Source of the DNA: Magnetococcales bacterium
GTDB lineage: Bacteria > Pseudomonadota > Magnetococcia > Magnetococcales > DC0425bin3
DNA length: 64,000 bases
Direction: 5' to 3'
NCBI GenBank assembly: GCA_015231175.1
Contig: JADGBZ010000011.1
Span: 1-64,000 of the forward strand
Position numbers and translations under genes: made by a program. This document shows, piece by piece, positions 33,667 to 43,794 of the stretch. The notes below the pieces were generated by a model. The model did not search any database and had not been told where the DNA came from. It worked only from the letters and a program-made list of their open reading frames with translations. Position 1 is the stretch's first letter. Every line of letters begins with the position of its first letter.

Positions 33667-34554
33667 TCAATTGGTTCTGGAGATAGTAAAACGAGCCAGA
33701 TCCCGCAGGGGATGGGCGGCATCCTGGAAGGACTCCAGGCTTTTCAGGGCCTCGTCCACCAAGAGTTGCGCTTCCATGCGAGCCTGACCCAGACCGATGA
33801 GAAACGGATAGGTCGCCTTGGATTTATTGCGATCCGATCCGGTGTTTTTGCCCATAAGCTTGCTGTCGCCGATTTCATCCAGGATGTCGTCGGTAATCTG
33901 GAATGCCAATCCGACGGCCTCCCCATACCGTTTCAAATGTTTGATCTGCTCGGTATCGCCCCCGGCAAGGCGGGCTCCCCCCACACAGGCCATTCGAATC
34001 AGGGCGCCCGTTTTATGGATGTGAATGTTTTGCAGTTCAACGTGGTCGATAAGGCGGTTTTCCGCTTCCATGTCGAGCATCTGGCCGCCGACCATACCGG
34101 CCATGCCAGCCGCCTTGGCCAACTGGGCCATGACATCCAACTGCACTTCGGCTGACTGACCGGGAACGGGGTGCTGCGCCAACAATTCAAAGGCAAAGGT
34201 GAGAAGGGCATCGCCGGCCAGGATGGCGGTGGCCTCGTCAAATTTTTTATGGCATGTCGGCCAACCCCGGCGCATGTCATCGTTATCCATGGCGGGGAGA
34301 TCGTCATGGATGAGGGAGTAGGTATGAATGCACTCCATGGCGCAGGCGAAGGGCATGACCGAATCCATCTCGCCTCCCACCGCCTCCGCCGCAGCCAGAG
34401 CCAGAACGGGACGCAACCGCTTTCCCCCAGCCATGAGGCTGTAGCGCATGGCCGCATGCAGACGCTGCGGCAGGCGGTTCTCCGAAGGCAGATAGCTCTC
34501 CAGGGCCGCATCCACCTTGGCCTTCATTCGACCGAGATAGGATTGCAGATCCAC
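33667..34554 (-). CDS. ispA: Farnesyl/geranyl diphosphate synthase
   Basis: IspA extends isoprenyl diphosphates to farnesyl diphosphate. The first aspartate-rich motif is LIHDDLPAMDNDDMRRG, the second is QITDDILDEIGD, and the lysine/arginine segment MAGGKRLRP near residue 42 binds substrate. At 295 residues it is typical. Its product feeds ubiquinone and undecaprenol synthesis, in line with the Ubi genes in this window. Confidence 0.95.
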   Translation of the reverse strand: MDLQSYLGRMKAKVDAALESYLPSENRLPQRLHAAMRYSLMAGGKRLRPVLALAAAEAVGGEMDSVMPFACAMECIHTYSLIHDDLPAMDNDDMRRGWPTCHKKFDEATAILAGDALLTFAFELLAQHPVPGQSAEVQLDVMAQLAKAAGMAGMVGGQMLDMEAENRLIDHVELQNIHIHKTGALIRMACVGGARLAGGDTEQIKHLKRYGEAVGLAFQITDDILDEIGDSKLMGKNTGSDRNKSKATYPFLIGLGQARMEAQLLVDEALKSLESFQDAAHPLRDLARFTISRTN

Positions 34555-34558
34555 GGGC

Positions 34559-34771
34559 TCAGCCGTCCCTCTGGAAAGTGGTTTGCAGGGGAACAGTCAA
34601 GGTTTCAATCCTTTTTTCCGCTGCATCCAGACGTTCCTGACAGGCCTGGGCAAGCTTGACCCCTTCTTCAAAGGCAGCCACCCCCTCATCGAGGGAGAGA
34701 TCGCCCAGCTCCAGACGCTGCACCAAAGCTTCGAGACGACCCAGAGCGTGTTCAAAGTTCATGGTCTGCAT
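34559..34771 (-). CDS. xseB: Exodeoxyribonuclease VII small subunit
   Basis: The 70-residue subunit has the family pattern FEHALGRLEALVQRLELGDL and FEEGVKLAQACQERLDAAE, a two-helix coiled coil that binds XseA. The start at 34771 is set by GGGGAG 5-6 bases upstream. It begins the xseB-ispA-dxs operon, a common proteobacterial arrangement. xseA is not in the window. Confidence 0.93.
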   Translation of the reverse strand: MQTMNFEHALGRLEALVQRLELGDLSLDEGVAAFEEGVKLAQACQERLDAAEKRIETLTVPLQTTFQRDG

Positions 34772-34934
34772 GATCACTCCCCAGATGCGCGCCCCGACGA
34801 CCACCCATGTCGGGGGAGATCACGACCCCTCCCCCACAGACACTCAACCCCCACCGCTGGGCATGAACATAACAGACACGTCGCCGAGGATCAACGTTCC
34901 AGTCCATCAATCCATGGTTGCGCGGCTCATGGGG

Positions 34935-36890
34935 TCAACTTGTTTCCAGATAGGTGTAGTCGTTCAAGGCCGCCGCGTAGGCGCGAACGAAGGCACGGGC
35001 CTGGTCCGGATTGGCGCGCCCCTCACTGACGGCCTTGCGGGTCAGGCGGCTGACGCGGCGGACAAGCTCCTCCGGATCATAGGAGACATAGCGCAAGACA
35101 TCACGGACCAGTTCGCCGGCAAGAATCTGCCGAAACTCCCACCCCTTGGCCGTTTCTGCAACGGAGACATGGACCACGTTGGTATCACCGAAAAGATTGT
35201 GCAGATCTCCCAGAATCTCCTGGTAGGCGCCGGTCAGAAATGCCCCCAGCAGGTAAGGCTCCCCTTGGCGCAGGGGGTGTAACTCCAGGGAGTTTTTGGC
35301 CCCACCTTCGCGATGGATGAAACGATCCATGCTGCCGTCGGAATCGCAAGTGATATCCTGGAGCGTGCCCAGGCGGGTGGGCCGCTCGTTCAGGCGATGG
35401 ATGGGAAGAACCGGAAAAAGCTGGTCGATGGCCCAATGATCCGGCAACGACTGAAAAATGGAAAAGTTGCAATAGTATTTGTCGATCAGGTACTCCATGG
35501 TGGAGAGGAGTTCCGGTGGGGGGTTGTCCATTCTCTGGGCCATCTCCTCGATGCGAAAAGCGATCTGACGGATCAGACGCTCCCCCTTCGACCTTTGCAC
35601 CAGATCGAGGGCGCCGAGGGCAAACATTTTCTGAAAATCATCCTTGAGCTGCAAAGTGTCGTGCCAGACTTCCAGGGCATTCTTTTCATTCAGGTCGTGC
35701 AACATCTCAACAAGTTCCTGAATTTCCGGGGCATCCTGCGGGTTCTGGGTGACTGGCCGGTCGAAGGGAACCGAACGGGCCACCTCCAGAACATTGACGA
35801 CCAGCATGGCGTGATGGGCGGTCAAGGCGCGACCACTTTCCGAAATGATGTTCGGATGGGGCAGATCCTCGTTGTCACACACCTCCAGGAGGTAGGCGAC
35901 AACATCGTTGGCATACTCTTGAATGGAGTAGTTGACCGAAGAGTCCTCCGTGGTCTGTGATCCGTCGTAATCGACCCCCAAACCACCACCGATATCGACA
36001 TACTGAACGTCACAGCCAAGGTGGCGCAATTCAGCGTAGAAACGCGCCGCCTCCCGAAGGCCATTCTTGAATTTACGAATATTGGTGATCTGGGATCCGA
36101 TGTGAAAGTGCAGCAGACGAACACAATCCAGCATGCCCCGGGATTGAATGGCTTCGACGGCGTCCAGAATTTCCATGGCGGTCAGGCCAAATTTGGAGAA
36201 CAACCCCCCGGAAGACTCCCACTTGCCGGAGCCACTGGCCTCCAGTTTGACGCGCAGGCCAATGTTGGGGCGAATGCCTAATTCGTCAGCGATCTGAAGA
36301 AGCTTGGTCAGTTCCTGCGGTTTTTCCACCACGACATGGATATGGCGACCCATCTGCTGGCCCATGAGAGCCAAGCGGATGAACTCCTCATCCTTGTAGC
36401 CGTTGCAGATGATCAGGGCGTCAGGATTGTCGAGCATGGCCAGGACGATTTGCAATTCCGGGCGCGAGCCAGCCTCCAGGCCCATGTCGACACTGTGGCC
36501 AAACTGGACAAGCTCTTCCACGACCTGCCGCTGCTGGTTGACCTTGATCGGGTATACGCCCAGATATTGCCCGGCGTATTCATACTCTTCCCGAGCCATG
36601 CGGAAACAGGTGTGGAGGGTCTCGATGCGCACGCGCAAAATATCTGAAAAACGGATCAGGACGGGCAGGGAGATACCTCGGCCCTGAATGTTTTCAACCA
36701 GCTCCATCAAATCAAGGGTCGGCCCCCGTGTCAGCAGGGGGGCCACGGTCAGATGACCCTGTTCGTTCGCGCCAAAAAAGCCGATTCCCCAACCTTGCAC
36801 ATTGTAAAGGTTGAGAGAGTCTGCACTGGTCCAGAGATCGTCCGGATCGGCGGAAGAGGCAAGAGGCGCGGACTCGGTTGAATTTTCCAT
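34935..36890 (-). CDS. speA: Biosynthetic arginine decarboxylase
   Basis: SpeA decarboxylates arginine to agmatine for polyamine synthesis using PLP. The 651-residue protein has the alanine-racemase-like barrel with the PLP lysine in VYPIKVNQQRQ, HFHIGSQIT, and VDIGGGLGVDYDGS, then the long C-terminal part with the GAYQEILGDLHNLFGDT segment. The length matches the family (about 630-660). Confidence 0.95.
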   Translation of the reverse strand: MENSTESAPLASSADPDDLWTSADSLNLYNVQGWGIGFFGANEQGHLTVAPLLTRGPTLDLMELVENIQGRGISLPVLIRFSDILRVRIETLHTCFRMAREEYEYAGQYLGVYPIKVNQQRQVVEELVQFGHSVDMGLEAGSRPELQIVLAMLDNPDALIICNGYKDEEFIRLALMGQQMGRHIHVVVEKPQELTKLLQIADELGIRPNIGLRVKLEASGSGKWESSGGLFSKFGLTAMEILDAVEAIQSRGMLDCVRLLHFHIGSQITNIRKFKNGLREAARFYAELRHLGCDVQYVDIGGGLGVDYDGSQTTEDSSVNYSIQEYANDVVAYLLEVCDNEDLPHPNIISESGRALTAHHAMLVVNVLEVARSVPFDRPVTQNPQDAPEIQELVEMLHDLNEKNALEVWHDTLQLKDDFQKMFALGALDLVQRSKGERLIRQIAFRIEEMAQRMDNPPPELLSTMEYLIDKYYCNFSIFQSLPDHWAIDQLFPVLPIHRLNERPTRLGTLQDITCDSDGSMDRFIHREGGAKNSLELHPLRQGEPYLLGAFLTGAYQEILGDLHNLFGDTNVVHVSVAETAKGWEFRQILAGELVRDVLRYVSYDPEELVRRVSRLTRKAVSEGRANPDQARAFVRAYAAALNDYTYLETS

Positions 36891-37069
36891 GTCAAGGATT
36901 CTCGGCAGCGGGCAACCTCGCCCTTTTCATGACACCAGCGTGTCACAACACCTTGTGACGCCATCAGGCCACAGTGCCGGAGAGAGATGACCCTTTTTAC
37001 CGGTTTTGTCAACCGATACGGAAAGATCAACCATGCATGACCTCGCACAAGACAAACCCCATGGCACCC

Positions 37070-40000
37070 TCATGAGCGCGCAGATTTTTTTGCTCGCTTG
37101 GAAGAGGGTTTGCCTGCAACCCCGGACGAAGGGGGAACAGAATGCCGTTCCGGCGCCTTCTGGGGGGGAACCGGGGTGGTGGCGGAAAGCTGCTGGCCGT
37201 GGCTGTTTGGCAGAAGACTTTCGAGTGTCTGGCGAAGTTCGGTCAAACGACGCGATGTATCCTCCCAATCCCGATTTCTCAGACTTAAAGCACGATCTTT
37301 CTGGTTGAACCGCATGTTGCCGCCCCCCCCTTGCAGCATGAACAGGATGGCGGAGGGTTCGATATTCGGCTCTTCGTGGAAATGGATCACTCCCCCCTTG
37401 GGGCCGGCCTCCAGTTTGGTGATCTTCATGATCCGGCAAAGACCCTTGATGCGCAATACCTTGAGCAGATTATCCACCGACTCGGGAAGCGGACCGAAAC
37501 GGTCCAGCAATTCGTTCCGCATGTCGAGAATCTCATCGACCGTGGTCAACTGGGCGATCCGCTTGTACATGGGGAGGCGGTGGTGTACGTCGGGAACGTA
37601 CTCCTCCGGAATGAAGGTCGAGAGATTAAGATTGATGATGGTGGATATTTCCGGGGGGGCATCGCCGGCTTGTTCACCGGCGGAGTTGGTTTTGAGGGCG
37701 GCGATGGCCTCGCGGAGCATTTGATGGTAGAGGTCGAAGCCCACTTCGCGAATTTCCCCGGACTGCTCATCGCCCAAAATATTCCCCGCACCACGAATCT
37801 CCAGATCGTGGGTGGCCAACATGAACCCTGCACCCAAATCTCCTAAATTTTCAATAGCATCAAGGCGTTTTTGGGCGTCTGCGGTGAGTGTTTGCGGCGG
37901 CGGAATCAGGAGGTAGGCATACGCCCGATGGCGCGAACGACCCACCCGTCCCCGCAATTGATGCAATTGACCGAGGCCAAACTTGTCCGCCCGGTGAATG
38001 ATGATGGTATTGGCCGAAGGGATGTCCACGCCGTTTTCGATGATGGTGGTGCAGACCAGGACGTTGAACTCCTGACGGTAGAAGGACATCATGACCCGCT
38101 CCAACCGGCTTTCGCGCATTTGGCCATGGGCCACGCCCACCTTGGCCTCCGGAACCAGTTCGGAGACCATGGTGGCGGCCTTGTCGATCTCCTGGACCCG
38201 GTTGAACAGGTAAAAAACCTGCCCCCCGCGATAGATCTCCCGCAGGATGGCCTCGCGAATCTTCTGCCGGTCAAATTGCGTCACGATGGTACGGATGGCC
38301 AGCCGGTTGGTGGGTGGCGAGGCAATGATGGAGATATCGCGCACACCGGACATGGCCAGATTCAATGTTCGTGGGATGGGTGTGGCCGTCAGGGTGAGAA
38401 TGTCCAGGGTCGCCCGCAATTTTTTGATTTGCTCCTTGTGGGAGACACCGAAACGTTGCTCCTCATCGACGATCAACAGGCCCAGATCCTTGAATTGGAT
38501 ATCCTCCTGCAACAAACGATGGGTGCCGATCACCACATCCACCCCTCCCGAGGCCAGCGCCTGTATGGAAACTTTCAATTGGGCGGGTGTCCGAAACCGG
38601 GAGAGAAGCGCCACCTGGATCGGATAGGGCGCCAGGCGACGGGAGAAGGTTTCAAAGTGTTGCTGGGCCAGGATGGTGGTGGGCACCAAAACGGCAACCT
38701 GTTTACCGTCCATGACAGCGCGAAAGGTCGCCCGCAACGCCACCTCGGTTTTACCGAAACCCACATCACCACACACCAGGCGGTCCATGGGTTTTTTGGC
38801 AGCCATATCCTCCAACACGGTTTGGATGGCTTGGGCCTGATCGGGTGTCTCTTCAAAGGGAAAGGAGGCCGCAAACTCCTGGTAAAGCGGATCCGGGGGA
38901 GAAAAGGCAAACCCCTGCCGGGACTCGCGCTGCGCCTGAAGCTGGACAAGTTCCGCAGCCATTTCCATGATTCTGATGCGGGCGCGTTGGGTAACCTTTT
39001 CCCATTTGCCGCTGCCCAACTTGTCCAGAACGACGCCATCGCCGCCGGAATATTTGCCGACCCGATCAAGATTTTCCACTGGAACGTAAAGTTTGTCATC
39101 GTCGGCATAGAGGATGACCAAAAAGTCGTTTTTGATCGTCCCTACCGCCAGGGTCACCAAGCCGCCAAAGCGGCCTATGCCATGGTCCGTATGCACGACC
39201 AGATCACCGTGGCTCAGCTCGGCAAAGCCGGCTATCAATTGATCCAGATAACGTTGATCCAATTGCCGACGTCGCACGCGCAGGCCGAAGATGGCCTCTT
39301 CCGTGATGATGGCCAGACGCAAGCGCCGGTGCAGGAAACAGTCGACCAGGTCGCCAACCGAAAGGTAGACGGTTCCTTTAGGCGAGGCGGTGAGCATGGC
39401 CTCCCAGTCAGGCACATCCCGGACATGAATCTTTTTGTCTTCCAGCAACTCCCGCAGGCGTTCCTTCTGGCCGACGGTGCGCACGACCATACCGACCCGA
39501 ACATCCTCCTCCCAGAGTTGGTGAAGATATTCGGCAACCTTTTCCATGACCGATTTGGTTTCCGTCTCATAGCCACGGAAAAATTCCGGCACGGATTCAA
39601 ACCCGAAACTCAGATGATTTTCAGCAGGACGATCTCCGTGCCGAAGGGCCAGGGTGGGAAAGGGCGCCAGAAGTTGCGGAAGCGTTTCCGGCAACAGGTA
39701 GAACATCTCTATGGGGAGGCAGGGACGTTTCTCCTCCTGTGCCAGGGAAAATCGCTCCAGAATCTCGCCATGCCGTTCCGCGACCAGGGCATCGAACTCC
39801 GGATCCAGCAAAAAAATGGTTCCCTCCGGCAAATAATCGAACAACGTGGCAGTATTTTTGTAGAAAAGCGGCAAATACTGTTCCATCCCCGGATGGAGCG
39901 CTCCCTGGGAAATCTTTCGATACAGTTCATGTTCTGCCGCGCCGGCGCCAAAGTGGCTGCGGTATTCGGTCCGAAAGAGGCTGATGGACTCCTCGTTCAG

Positions 40001-40756
40001 GATCACCTCGCGGACAGGCAGGGCACGAACGTAGGGAATATCATCGGTTGAGCGTTGCGTCATCGGGTCAAAGAGACGCATGGTCTCCACGCTATCGCCG
40101 AACAACTCGATACGGACGGCCTCTTCATGACCGGGAGGATAAAAATCCAGAATGCCACCGCGCACGGCAAACTCACCCGCCTCGGCGACCTGTGATGTGG
40201 CACGGTAACCAGCCTCGGTCAAAAAGGCGCGAAAGCTCGGCAGATCGATACGATCACCCACAGCTATGAAAAATCCATGTCTGGCCAGGATGGCTGCCGG
40301 GATCAGGCGCTGCATGATGGCATTGACCGTGGTGATGACAATACCAGTCGTGACATGGTCATCATCTCCACTCTGCACCGGCCCCAAACCACACATCTGG
40401 GTCAGACGGTAAAGCGTGGCAACCCGTTCGCCAACCAGGGGACCGAAGGGAGAAAGGGGTTCGAACGGCAACACCTCCCACGCCGGAAAAAGAAGCAACT
40501 CCGGCATGGGATTGGCCTTTTGCGTAAAGAACAACATCTCCCTGTAGACAGTCTCGGCCCGGCTGGCGGAGTTGACCACCAATACCAGAGGTTTTTGTCG
40601 TTGGCGCGCCAAAAGGGAGACCACCCACGATAACGAGCTCCCGGAGAGTCCGGAGAGCCCGGGAAACGGGGGGGGCTTTTTATCCAGAAGCGGCTGAATG
40701 ATGTCCCAGAAAATCTTCGATAAATCAGCTGGTTTCATGCCTGGTCGGCCATTCAT
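37070..40756 (-). CDS. mfd: Transcription-repair coupling factor Mfd
   Basis: Mfd removes RNA polymerase stalled at DNA damage and recruits UvrA. The 1228-residue protein has a UvrB-like N-terminal region, an RNA-polymerase-interacting domain (about 520-590; DLVVHTDHGIGRFGG), and the translocase with Walker A GDVGFGKTEVAL and the DEEQ motif in LLIVDEEQRFG. The helicase motif LHQLRGRVGRSRHRAYAYL and the C-terminal TRCF domain follow. The final 50 residues form a Lys/Ser/Pro-rich tail. The start may be ATG 40756 or 40738. Confidence 0.96.
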   Translation of the reverse strand: MNGRPGMKPADLSKIFWDIIQPLLDKKPPPFPGLSGLSGSSLSWVVSLLARQRQKPLVLVVNSASRAETVYREMLFFTQKANPMPELLLFPAWEVLPFEPLSPFGPLVGERVATLYRLTQMCGLGPVQSGDDDHVTTGIVITTVNAIMQRLIPAAILARHGFFIAVGDRIDLPSFRAFLTEAGYRATSQVAEAGEFAVRGGILDFYPPGHEEAVRIELFGDSVETMRLFDPMTQRSTDDIPYVRALPVREVILNEESISLFRTEYRSHFGAGAAEHELYRKISQGALHPGMEQYLPLFYKNTATLFDYLPEGTIFLLDPEFDALVAERHGEILERFSLAQEEKRPCLPIEMFYLLPETLPQLLAPFPTLALRHGDRPAENHLSFGFESVPEFFRGYETETKSVMEKVAEYLHQLWEEDVRVGMVVRTVGQKERLRELLEDKKIHVRDVPDWEAMLTASPKGTVYLSVGDLVDCFLHRRLRLAIITEEAIFGLRVRRRQLDQRYLDQLIAGFAELSHGDLVVHTDHGIGRFGGLVTLAVGTIKNDFLVILYADDDKLYVPVENLDRVGKYSGGDGVVLDKLGSGKWEKVTQRARIRIMEMAAELVQLQAQRESRQGFAFSPPDPLYQEFAASFPFEETPDQAQAIQTVLEDMAAKKPMDRLVCGDVGFGKTEVALRATFRAVMDGKQVAVLVPTTILAQQHFETFSRRLAPYPIQVALLSRFRTPAQLKVSIQALASGGVDVVIGTHRLLQEDIQFKDLGLLIVDEEQRFGVSHKEQIKKLRATLDILTLTATPIPRTLNLAMSGVRDISIIASPPTNRLAIRTIVTQFDRQKIREAILREIYRGGQVFYLFNRVQEIDKAATMVSELVPEAKVGVAHGQMRESRLERVMMSFYRQEFNVLVCTTIIENGVDIPSANTIIIHRADKFGLGQLHQLRGRVGRSRHRAYAYLLIPPPQTLTADAQKRLDAIENLGDLGAGFMLATHDLEIRGAGNILGDEQSGEIREVGFDLYHQMLREAIAALKTNSAGEQAGDAPPEISTIINLNLSTFIPEEYVPDVHHRLPMYKRIAQLTTVDEILDMRNELLDRFGPLPESVDNLLKVLRIKGLCRIMKITKLEAGPKGGVIHFHEEPNIEPSAILFMLQGGGGNMRFNQKDRALSLRNRDWEDTSRRLTELRQTLESLLPNSHGQQLSATTPVPPQKAPERHSVPPSSGVAGKPSSKRAKKSARS

Positions 40757-40809
40757 GGTGGGGCGCCGGGGTCAACTCCCTCGGATGGGGAACGGCGGAC
40801 AGAGCGGAG

Positions 40810-40902
40810 TCAGGAAGTTGTTTTTTCGCAAAAAAATAACGCCATCAGCGTGACGATGCCCATAATCATATTGTTAAAGTCATATTCATACAAACGGCCC
40901 AT
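40810..40902 (-). CDS. Possible 30-aa membrane peptide
   Basis: The frame encodes MGRLYEYDFNNM, then the hydrophobic run IMGIVTLMALFF and a short charged tail. No convincing ribosome-binding site precedes it. It lies between the cytochrome c and mfd genes on their strand, in an otherwise empty 189-bp gap. It may be a small respiratory or assembly peptide or a chance frame. Confidence 0.25.
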   Translation of the reverse strand: MGRLYEYDFNNMIMGIVTLMALFFCEKTTS

Positions 40903-40945
40903 GCCAACGCCACGGACAGGTTTCCGGCAAACGATGACAGGCCAT

Positions 40946-41380
40946 TCAGCGCAACCTCTTCAAATAAGCGATTAAATCCCGGCGGTTGGCCTGATCTTCG
41001 ATACCATCGAAGGCGATCTGGTGTTCGACCCGATGTTCGGACATGCGGACATTCGGGATAAACTCCTGGGGATTGGTCAGAAAACGGTCCAAATTGTCCT
41101 CGGTCCAAAGAAAGGGGTGTTCCCGGGTATACGTCGTATAAGCCTGGCTGTACTTGTAACCAAGGGCAGCGCCGACAGGCCGGTCCACGATACCCCACAA
41201 ATAAGGCCCCCGCTCATTTTTCTTGTCAGGGGTGATATCATGACAGACTCCACAATGATTTTCCACCAACCGTCGACCAACCGTGACATCTCCATGCAGC
41301 CTCCAGAGAACGATGGCCACGATGGTCCCGGAAGCAATCAACAGCATGGCAGTGGTAGTCGGTTTGATGATCTTGTCCAT
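40946..41380 (-). CDS. Membrane-anchored class I cytochrome c
   Basis: The 144-residue protein has an uncleaved N-terminal anchor (TAMLLIASGTIVAIVLW) and one heme c site CGVCH near residue 43. The axial Met is probably in NVRMSEH or nearby. The layout resembles the mitochondrial-type cytochrome c2/CycM membrane cytochromes that shuttle electrons to terminal oxidases. No oxidase genes are adjacent. Confidence 0.85.
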   Translation of the reverse strand: MDKIIKPTTTAMLLIASGTIVAIVLWRLHGDVTVGRRLVENHCGVCHDITPDKKNERGPYLWGIVDRPVGAALGYKYSQAYTTYTREHPFLWTEDNLDRFLTNPQEFIPNVRMSEHRVEHQIAFDGIEDQANRRDLIAYLKRLR

Positions 41381-41684
41381 GGCCAGGGAACGCCTCCATA
41401 CAGAAATTATTCCACTGAAAATCTCCTTGACGCCAATCTAGTCCATTTTTTTGCCAATGCAATACCTTTTTTGGGATTTTTGCCTCCCTGATCCGGGGGA
41501 TCGGTGTAGCCGGAACCATGGCGATCGAGGCAGTCACGGGCCACTCCACGGCAAACCGATGCCATCGCCTCTGTGGACAACATCAGGTTTTACATAAATC
41601 CGGGTTGCGACTCGCCATCCTGGAAAAGCGCCTGCCACGAGGGAACGGTGGCTCGGAACGGAGCGTCCCTCTCCTGAAAAAGCA
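41381..41684. other. Intergenic region upstream of cytochrome c and nhaD
   Basis: This divergent gap has no credible gene. Small frames on both strands lack ribosome-binding sites. The nhaD promoter candidate begins at its right edge. Confidence 0.5.
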
Positions 41685-41712
41685 TTGACTGGGAGCCAAT
41701 ATGTATTAAGAT
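41685..41712 (+). promoter_or_regulatory. Candidate sigma-70 promoter for nhaD
   Basis: TTGACT (41685-41690) and TAAGAT (41707-41712) are separated by 16 bp, 48 bp upstream of the nhaD start codon. GGAGA lies 8-10 bases before the ATG. Confidence 0.5.
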
Positions 41713-41760
41713 TTCGCAAAGATATGGTGAGGTCGAGATGACGAACCTGGAGATTCAACC

Positions 41761-43230
41761 ATGATTGGCAAATTATTCAGACGTGCTGCGGTTGCCATTC
41801 CAGCGTGGGGGTGGGCAAGCCTGGCCTGGTCATCCGAAGGAGCGCCGACCATGGCGGTCAAACCCGCGCAGTTGGCCGGGCACGGGTTAGGCGCGTTTGC
41901 CCTGTGGACCTTTATCGTTGCCTATCTGTTTGTCATGACCGAAGAATTCACCCACCTGCGCAAATCCAAGCCGGTTCTGCTGGCGGCGGGCGCCATGTGG
42001 GCCTTGATTGCCTGGGTCGGCGCCGAATACGGCATGTCCGCCGCCGTCGAAGAGGCCTTTCGGCATAACATGTTGGATTATGCGGAACTGTTCCTCTTCC
42101 TCCTGGTCGCGATGACCTATATCAACACCCTGGATGAACGGCAGGTGTTCCAGGCGTTGCGCTCCTGGCTGGTGCGCACCGGTTTCGGTTACAGAAAACT
42201 GTTCTGGTTGACGGGTGTGCTCGCGTTTTTCATCTCCCCGGTTGCGGACAACATGACCACCGCCCTGCTCATGTGCGCCGTGGTCATGGCGGTCGGCAAG
42301 GACAACAACCGCTTTGTCTCGCTCTCCTGCATCAACATTGTGGTGGCAGCCAACGCCGGCGGCGCCTTCAGTCCCTTTGGCGACATCACCACCCTGATGG
42401 TCTGGCAAAAGGGGGTCATCCCCTTCAGCGGTTTCTTCCCGCTGTTTTTTCCTTCTCTCGTCAACTGGCTGGTGCCCTGTGCCATCATGCACTTCGCCGT
42501 ACCGAACGAACGGCCCAAACCAAGCGATGAGGTCGTCCAGATGCGGCGCGGCGCCAAGCGGGCCATCTTTCTCTTCCTGCTCACCATCATCACCTCGGTT
42601 TTGTTCCACCAGTACCTGCACCTCCCCCCGGTGGCCGGCATGATGCTGGGACTCGCTTACGTCCAGTTTCTGGGCTTCTACCTGAAGACCACTTCCCCTC
42701 GATACCGCAAAAAACACCCCGAACATCCGCACACCCTGAAATCGAACGAGTACATCGGGGACATCCGGTTCGATATCTTCCGCGAGTTGGGCCGGGCCGA
42801 ATGGGACACCCTGATGTTCTTCTACGGGGTCATTCTCTGCGTCGGCGGACTGGGCTTCCTCGGCTACCTGGCTCACGTCTCCCAGGTCATGTATGTCGAT
42901 TGGAGCCCAACCTGGGCCAACATTTCCGTGGGCCTCGTCTCTGCCGTCGTGGACAATATCCCGGTCATGTTCGCCATTCTGACCATGATGCCGGCCATGG
43001 ACGCGGGGCAGTGGCTGCTCGTGACCATGACCGCCGGGGTGGGTGGCAGCCTGCTCTCCATCGGTTCCGCCGCCGGGGTGGCCCTCATGGGTCAGGCCAG
43101 GGGCAAATACACCTTCTTCTCCCACCTGAAATGGACCCCGGCGGTCGCCTTGGGTTACGCTGCAAGCATCGGTCTGCACATGCTGATCAACAGCCATTTG
43201 TTCAATAACGTCCCCATCGTGGCACGGTAA
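41761..43230 (+). CDS. nhaD: NhaD-type sodium:proton antiporter
   Basis: NhaD exchanges cytoplasmic Na+ for protons. The 489-residue protein has about 12-13 helices, an N-terminal signal-like segment, and family motifs around FISPVADNMTTALLMCAVV, VVAANAGGAFSPFGDITTLM, and the symmetric second half AVVDNIPVMFAILTMMPAMD. The paired Asp-Asn residues in both halves are typical of the ion transporter fold. The presence of a sodium antiporter next to a Pom-like stator suggests use of a sodium gradient (inference). Confidence 0.93.
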   Translation: MIGKLFRRAAVAIPAWGWASLAWSSEGAPTMAVKPAQLAGHGLGAFALWTFIVAYLFVMTEEFTHLRKSKPVLLAAGAMWALIAWVGAEYGMSAAVEEAFRHNMLDYAELFLFLLVAMTYINTLDERQVFQALRSWLVRTGFGYRKLFWLTGVLAFFISPVADNMTTALLMCAVVMAVGKDNNRFVSLSCINIVVAANAGGAFSPFGDITTLMVWQKGVIPFSGFFPLFFPSLVNWLVPCAIMHFAVPNERPKPSDEVVQMRRGAKRAIFLFLLTIITSVLFHQYLHLPPVAGMMLGLAYVQFLGFYLKTTSPRYRKKHPEHPHTLKSNEYIGDIRFDIFRELGRAEWDTLMFFYGVILCVGGLGFLGYLAHVSQVMYVDWSPTWANISVGLVSAVVDNIPVMFAILTMMPAMDAGQWLLVTMTAGVGGSLLSIGSAAGVALMGQARGKYTFFSHLKWTPAVALGYAASIGLHMLINSHLFNNVPIVAR

Positions 43231-43240
43231 GGAGATCTGT

Positions 43241-43285
43241 ACCGGGAGATGCCGCGCCTGTCGCATGGCAGGCGTGGCACCCGGT
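43241..43285 (+). terminator. Bipartite hairpin after nhaD
   Basis: ACCGGG pairs with CCCGGT and, inside it, GCCGCGCCTG pairs with CAGGCGTGGC (one G-T wobble) around an 8-base loop. It starts 10 bp after the nhaD stop. No T-run follows, so it may be a Rho-independent-like or mRNA-stabilising hairpin. Confidence 0.5.
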
Positions 43286-43460
43286 CAAGCTCTCTCCCTT
43301 CGCTGGGTTGCGCTGGGAGTGGAGTTGCAGGGTTGAGCATCAAACCGCATGGATAACCAGAAAGAACAGGAAGAACAGGAAGTCCATGGAATTGGTCTCT
43401 TGTCCGAACACGGGAGGTTCTGGACGGAAAGAGTCAGGCGTTTTCGATCAGGAGATCCCT

Positions 43461-43706
43461 ATGCAAACGAGCCGTGTGGAATCAGCGTCCATCTCCTTCC
43501 AGAACAAGGTCCACGATCAGTCGGACATGGCGTGGGGGCTTGTTGCCATCATGCTGCTGTTGGCAGCCCTTTTGACTGGCTATTTAATCAAAAAATACAG
43601 AGAAGAAAATCGACCAGAGGGGAGAAAAGGCGTATCAACAAAAAGCAAGAAGCACTCAACCTTGCAAACAAGAACCTCCCAGGAAACAAGAAAAAAAAGA
43701 CCATGA
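43461..43706 (+). CDS. Small single-pass membrane protein upstream of motA
   Basis: The 81-residue protein starts MQTSRVESASISFQNKVHDQ, has one transmembrane helix (about 24-44, WGLVAIMLLLAALLTGYLI) and a long, very basic Lys/Arg/Ser/Thr-rich tail. The start is well supported by AGGAGA with 6-base spacing. It lies 88 bp before motA in the same direction. The layout resembles short flagellar membrane proteins such as FliO, but the similarity is too weak to name it. Confidence 0.6.
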   Translation: MQTSRVESASISFQNKVHDQSDMAWGLVAIMLLLAALLTGYLIKKYREENRPEGRKGVSTKSKKHSTLQTRTSQETRKKRP

Positions 43707-43794
43707 TTTTAAAATTTTTCTTTCATGCAAATTCCAGACGCATCACATTATTTATGACAAAGCATGCTTCTTGAGCTGACGAGGGACTTGAAAT

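Noticed and set aside
37871-40051. Long plus-strand open frame (726 codons)
   Set aside because: Lies wholly within mfd on the opposite strand; mfd has all helicase motifs and is clearly the real gene.
41887-43266. Long minus-strand open frame (459 codons)
   Set aside because: Antisense of nhaD, with a His- and Gly-rich translation typical of a shadow frame.
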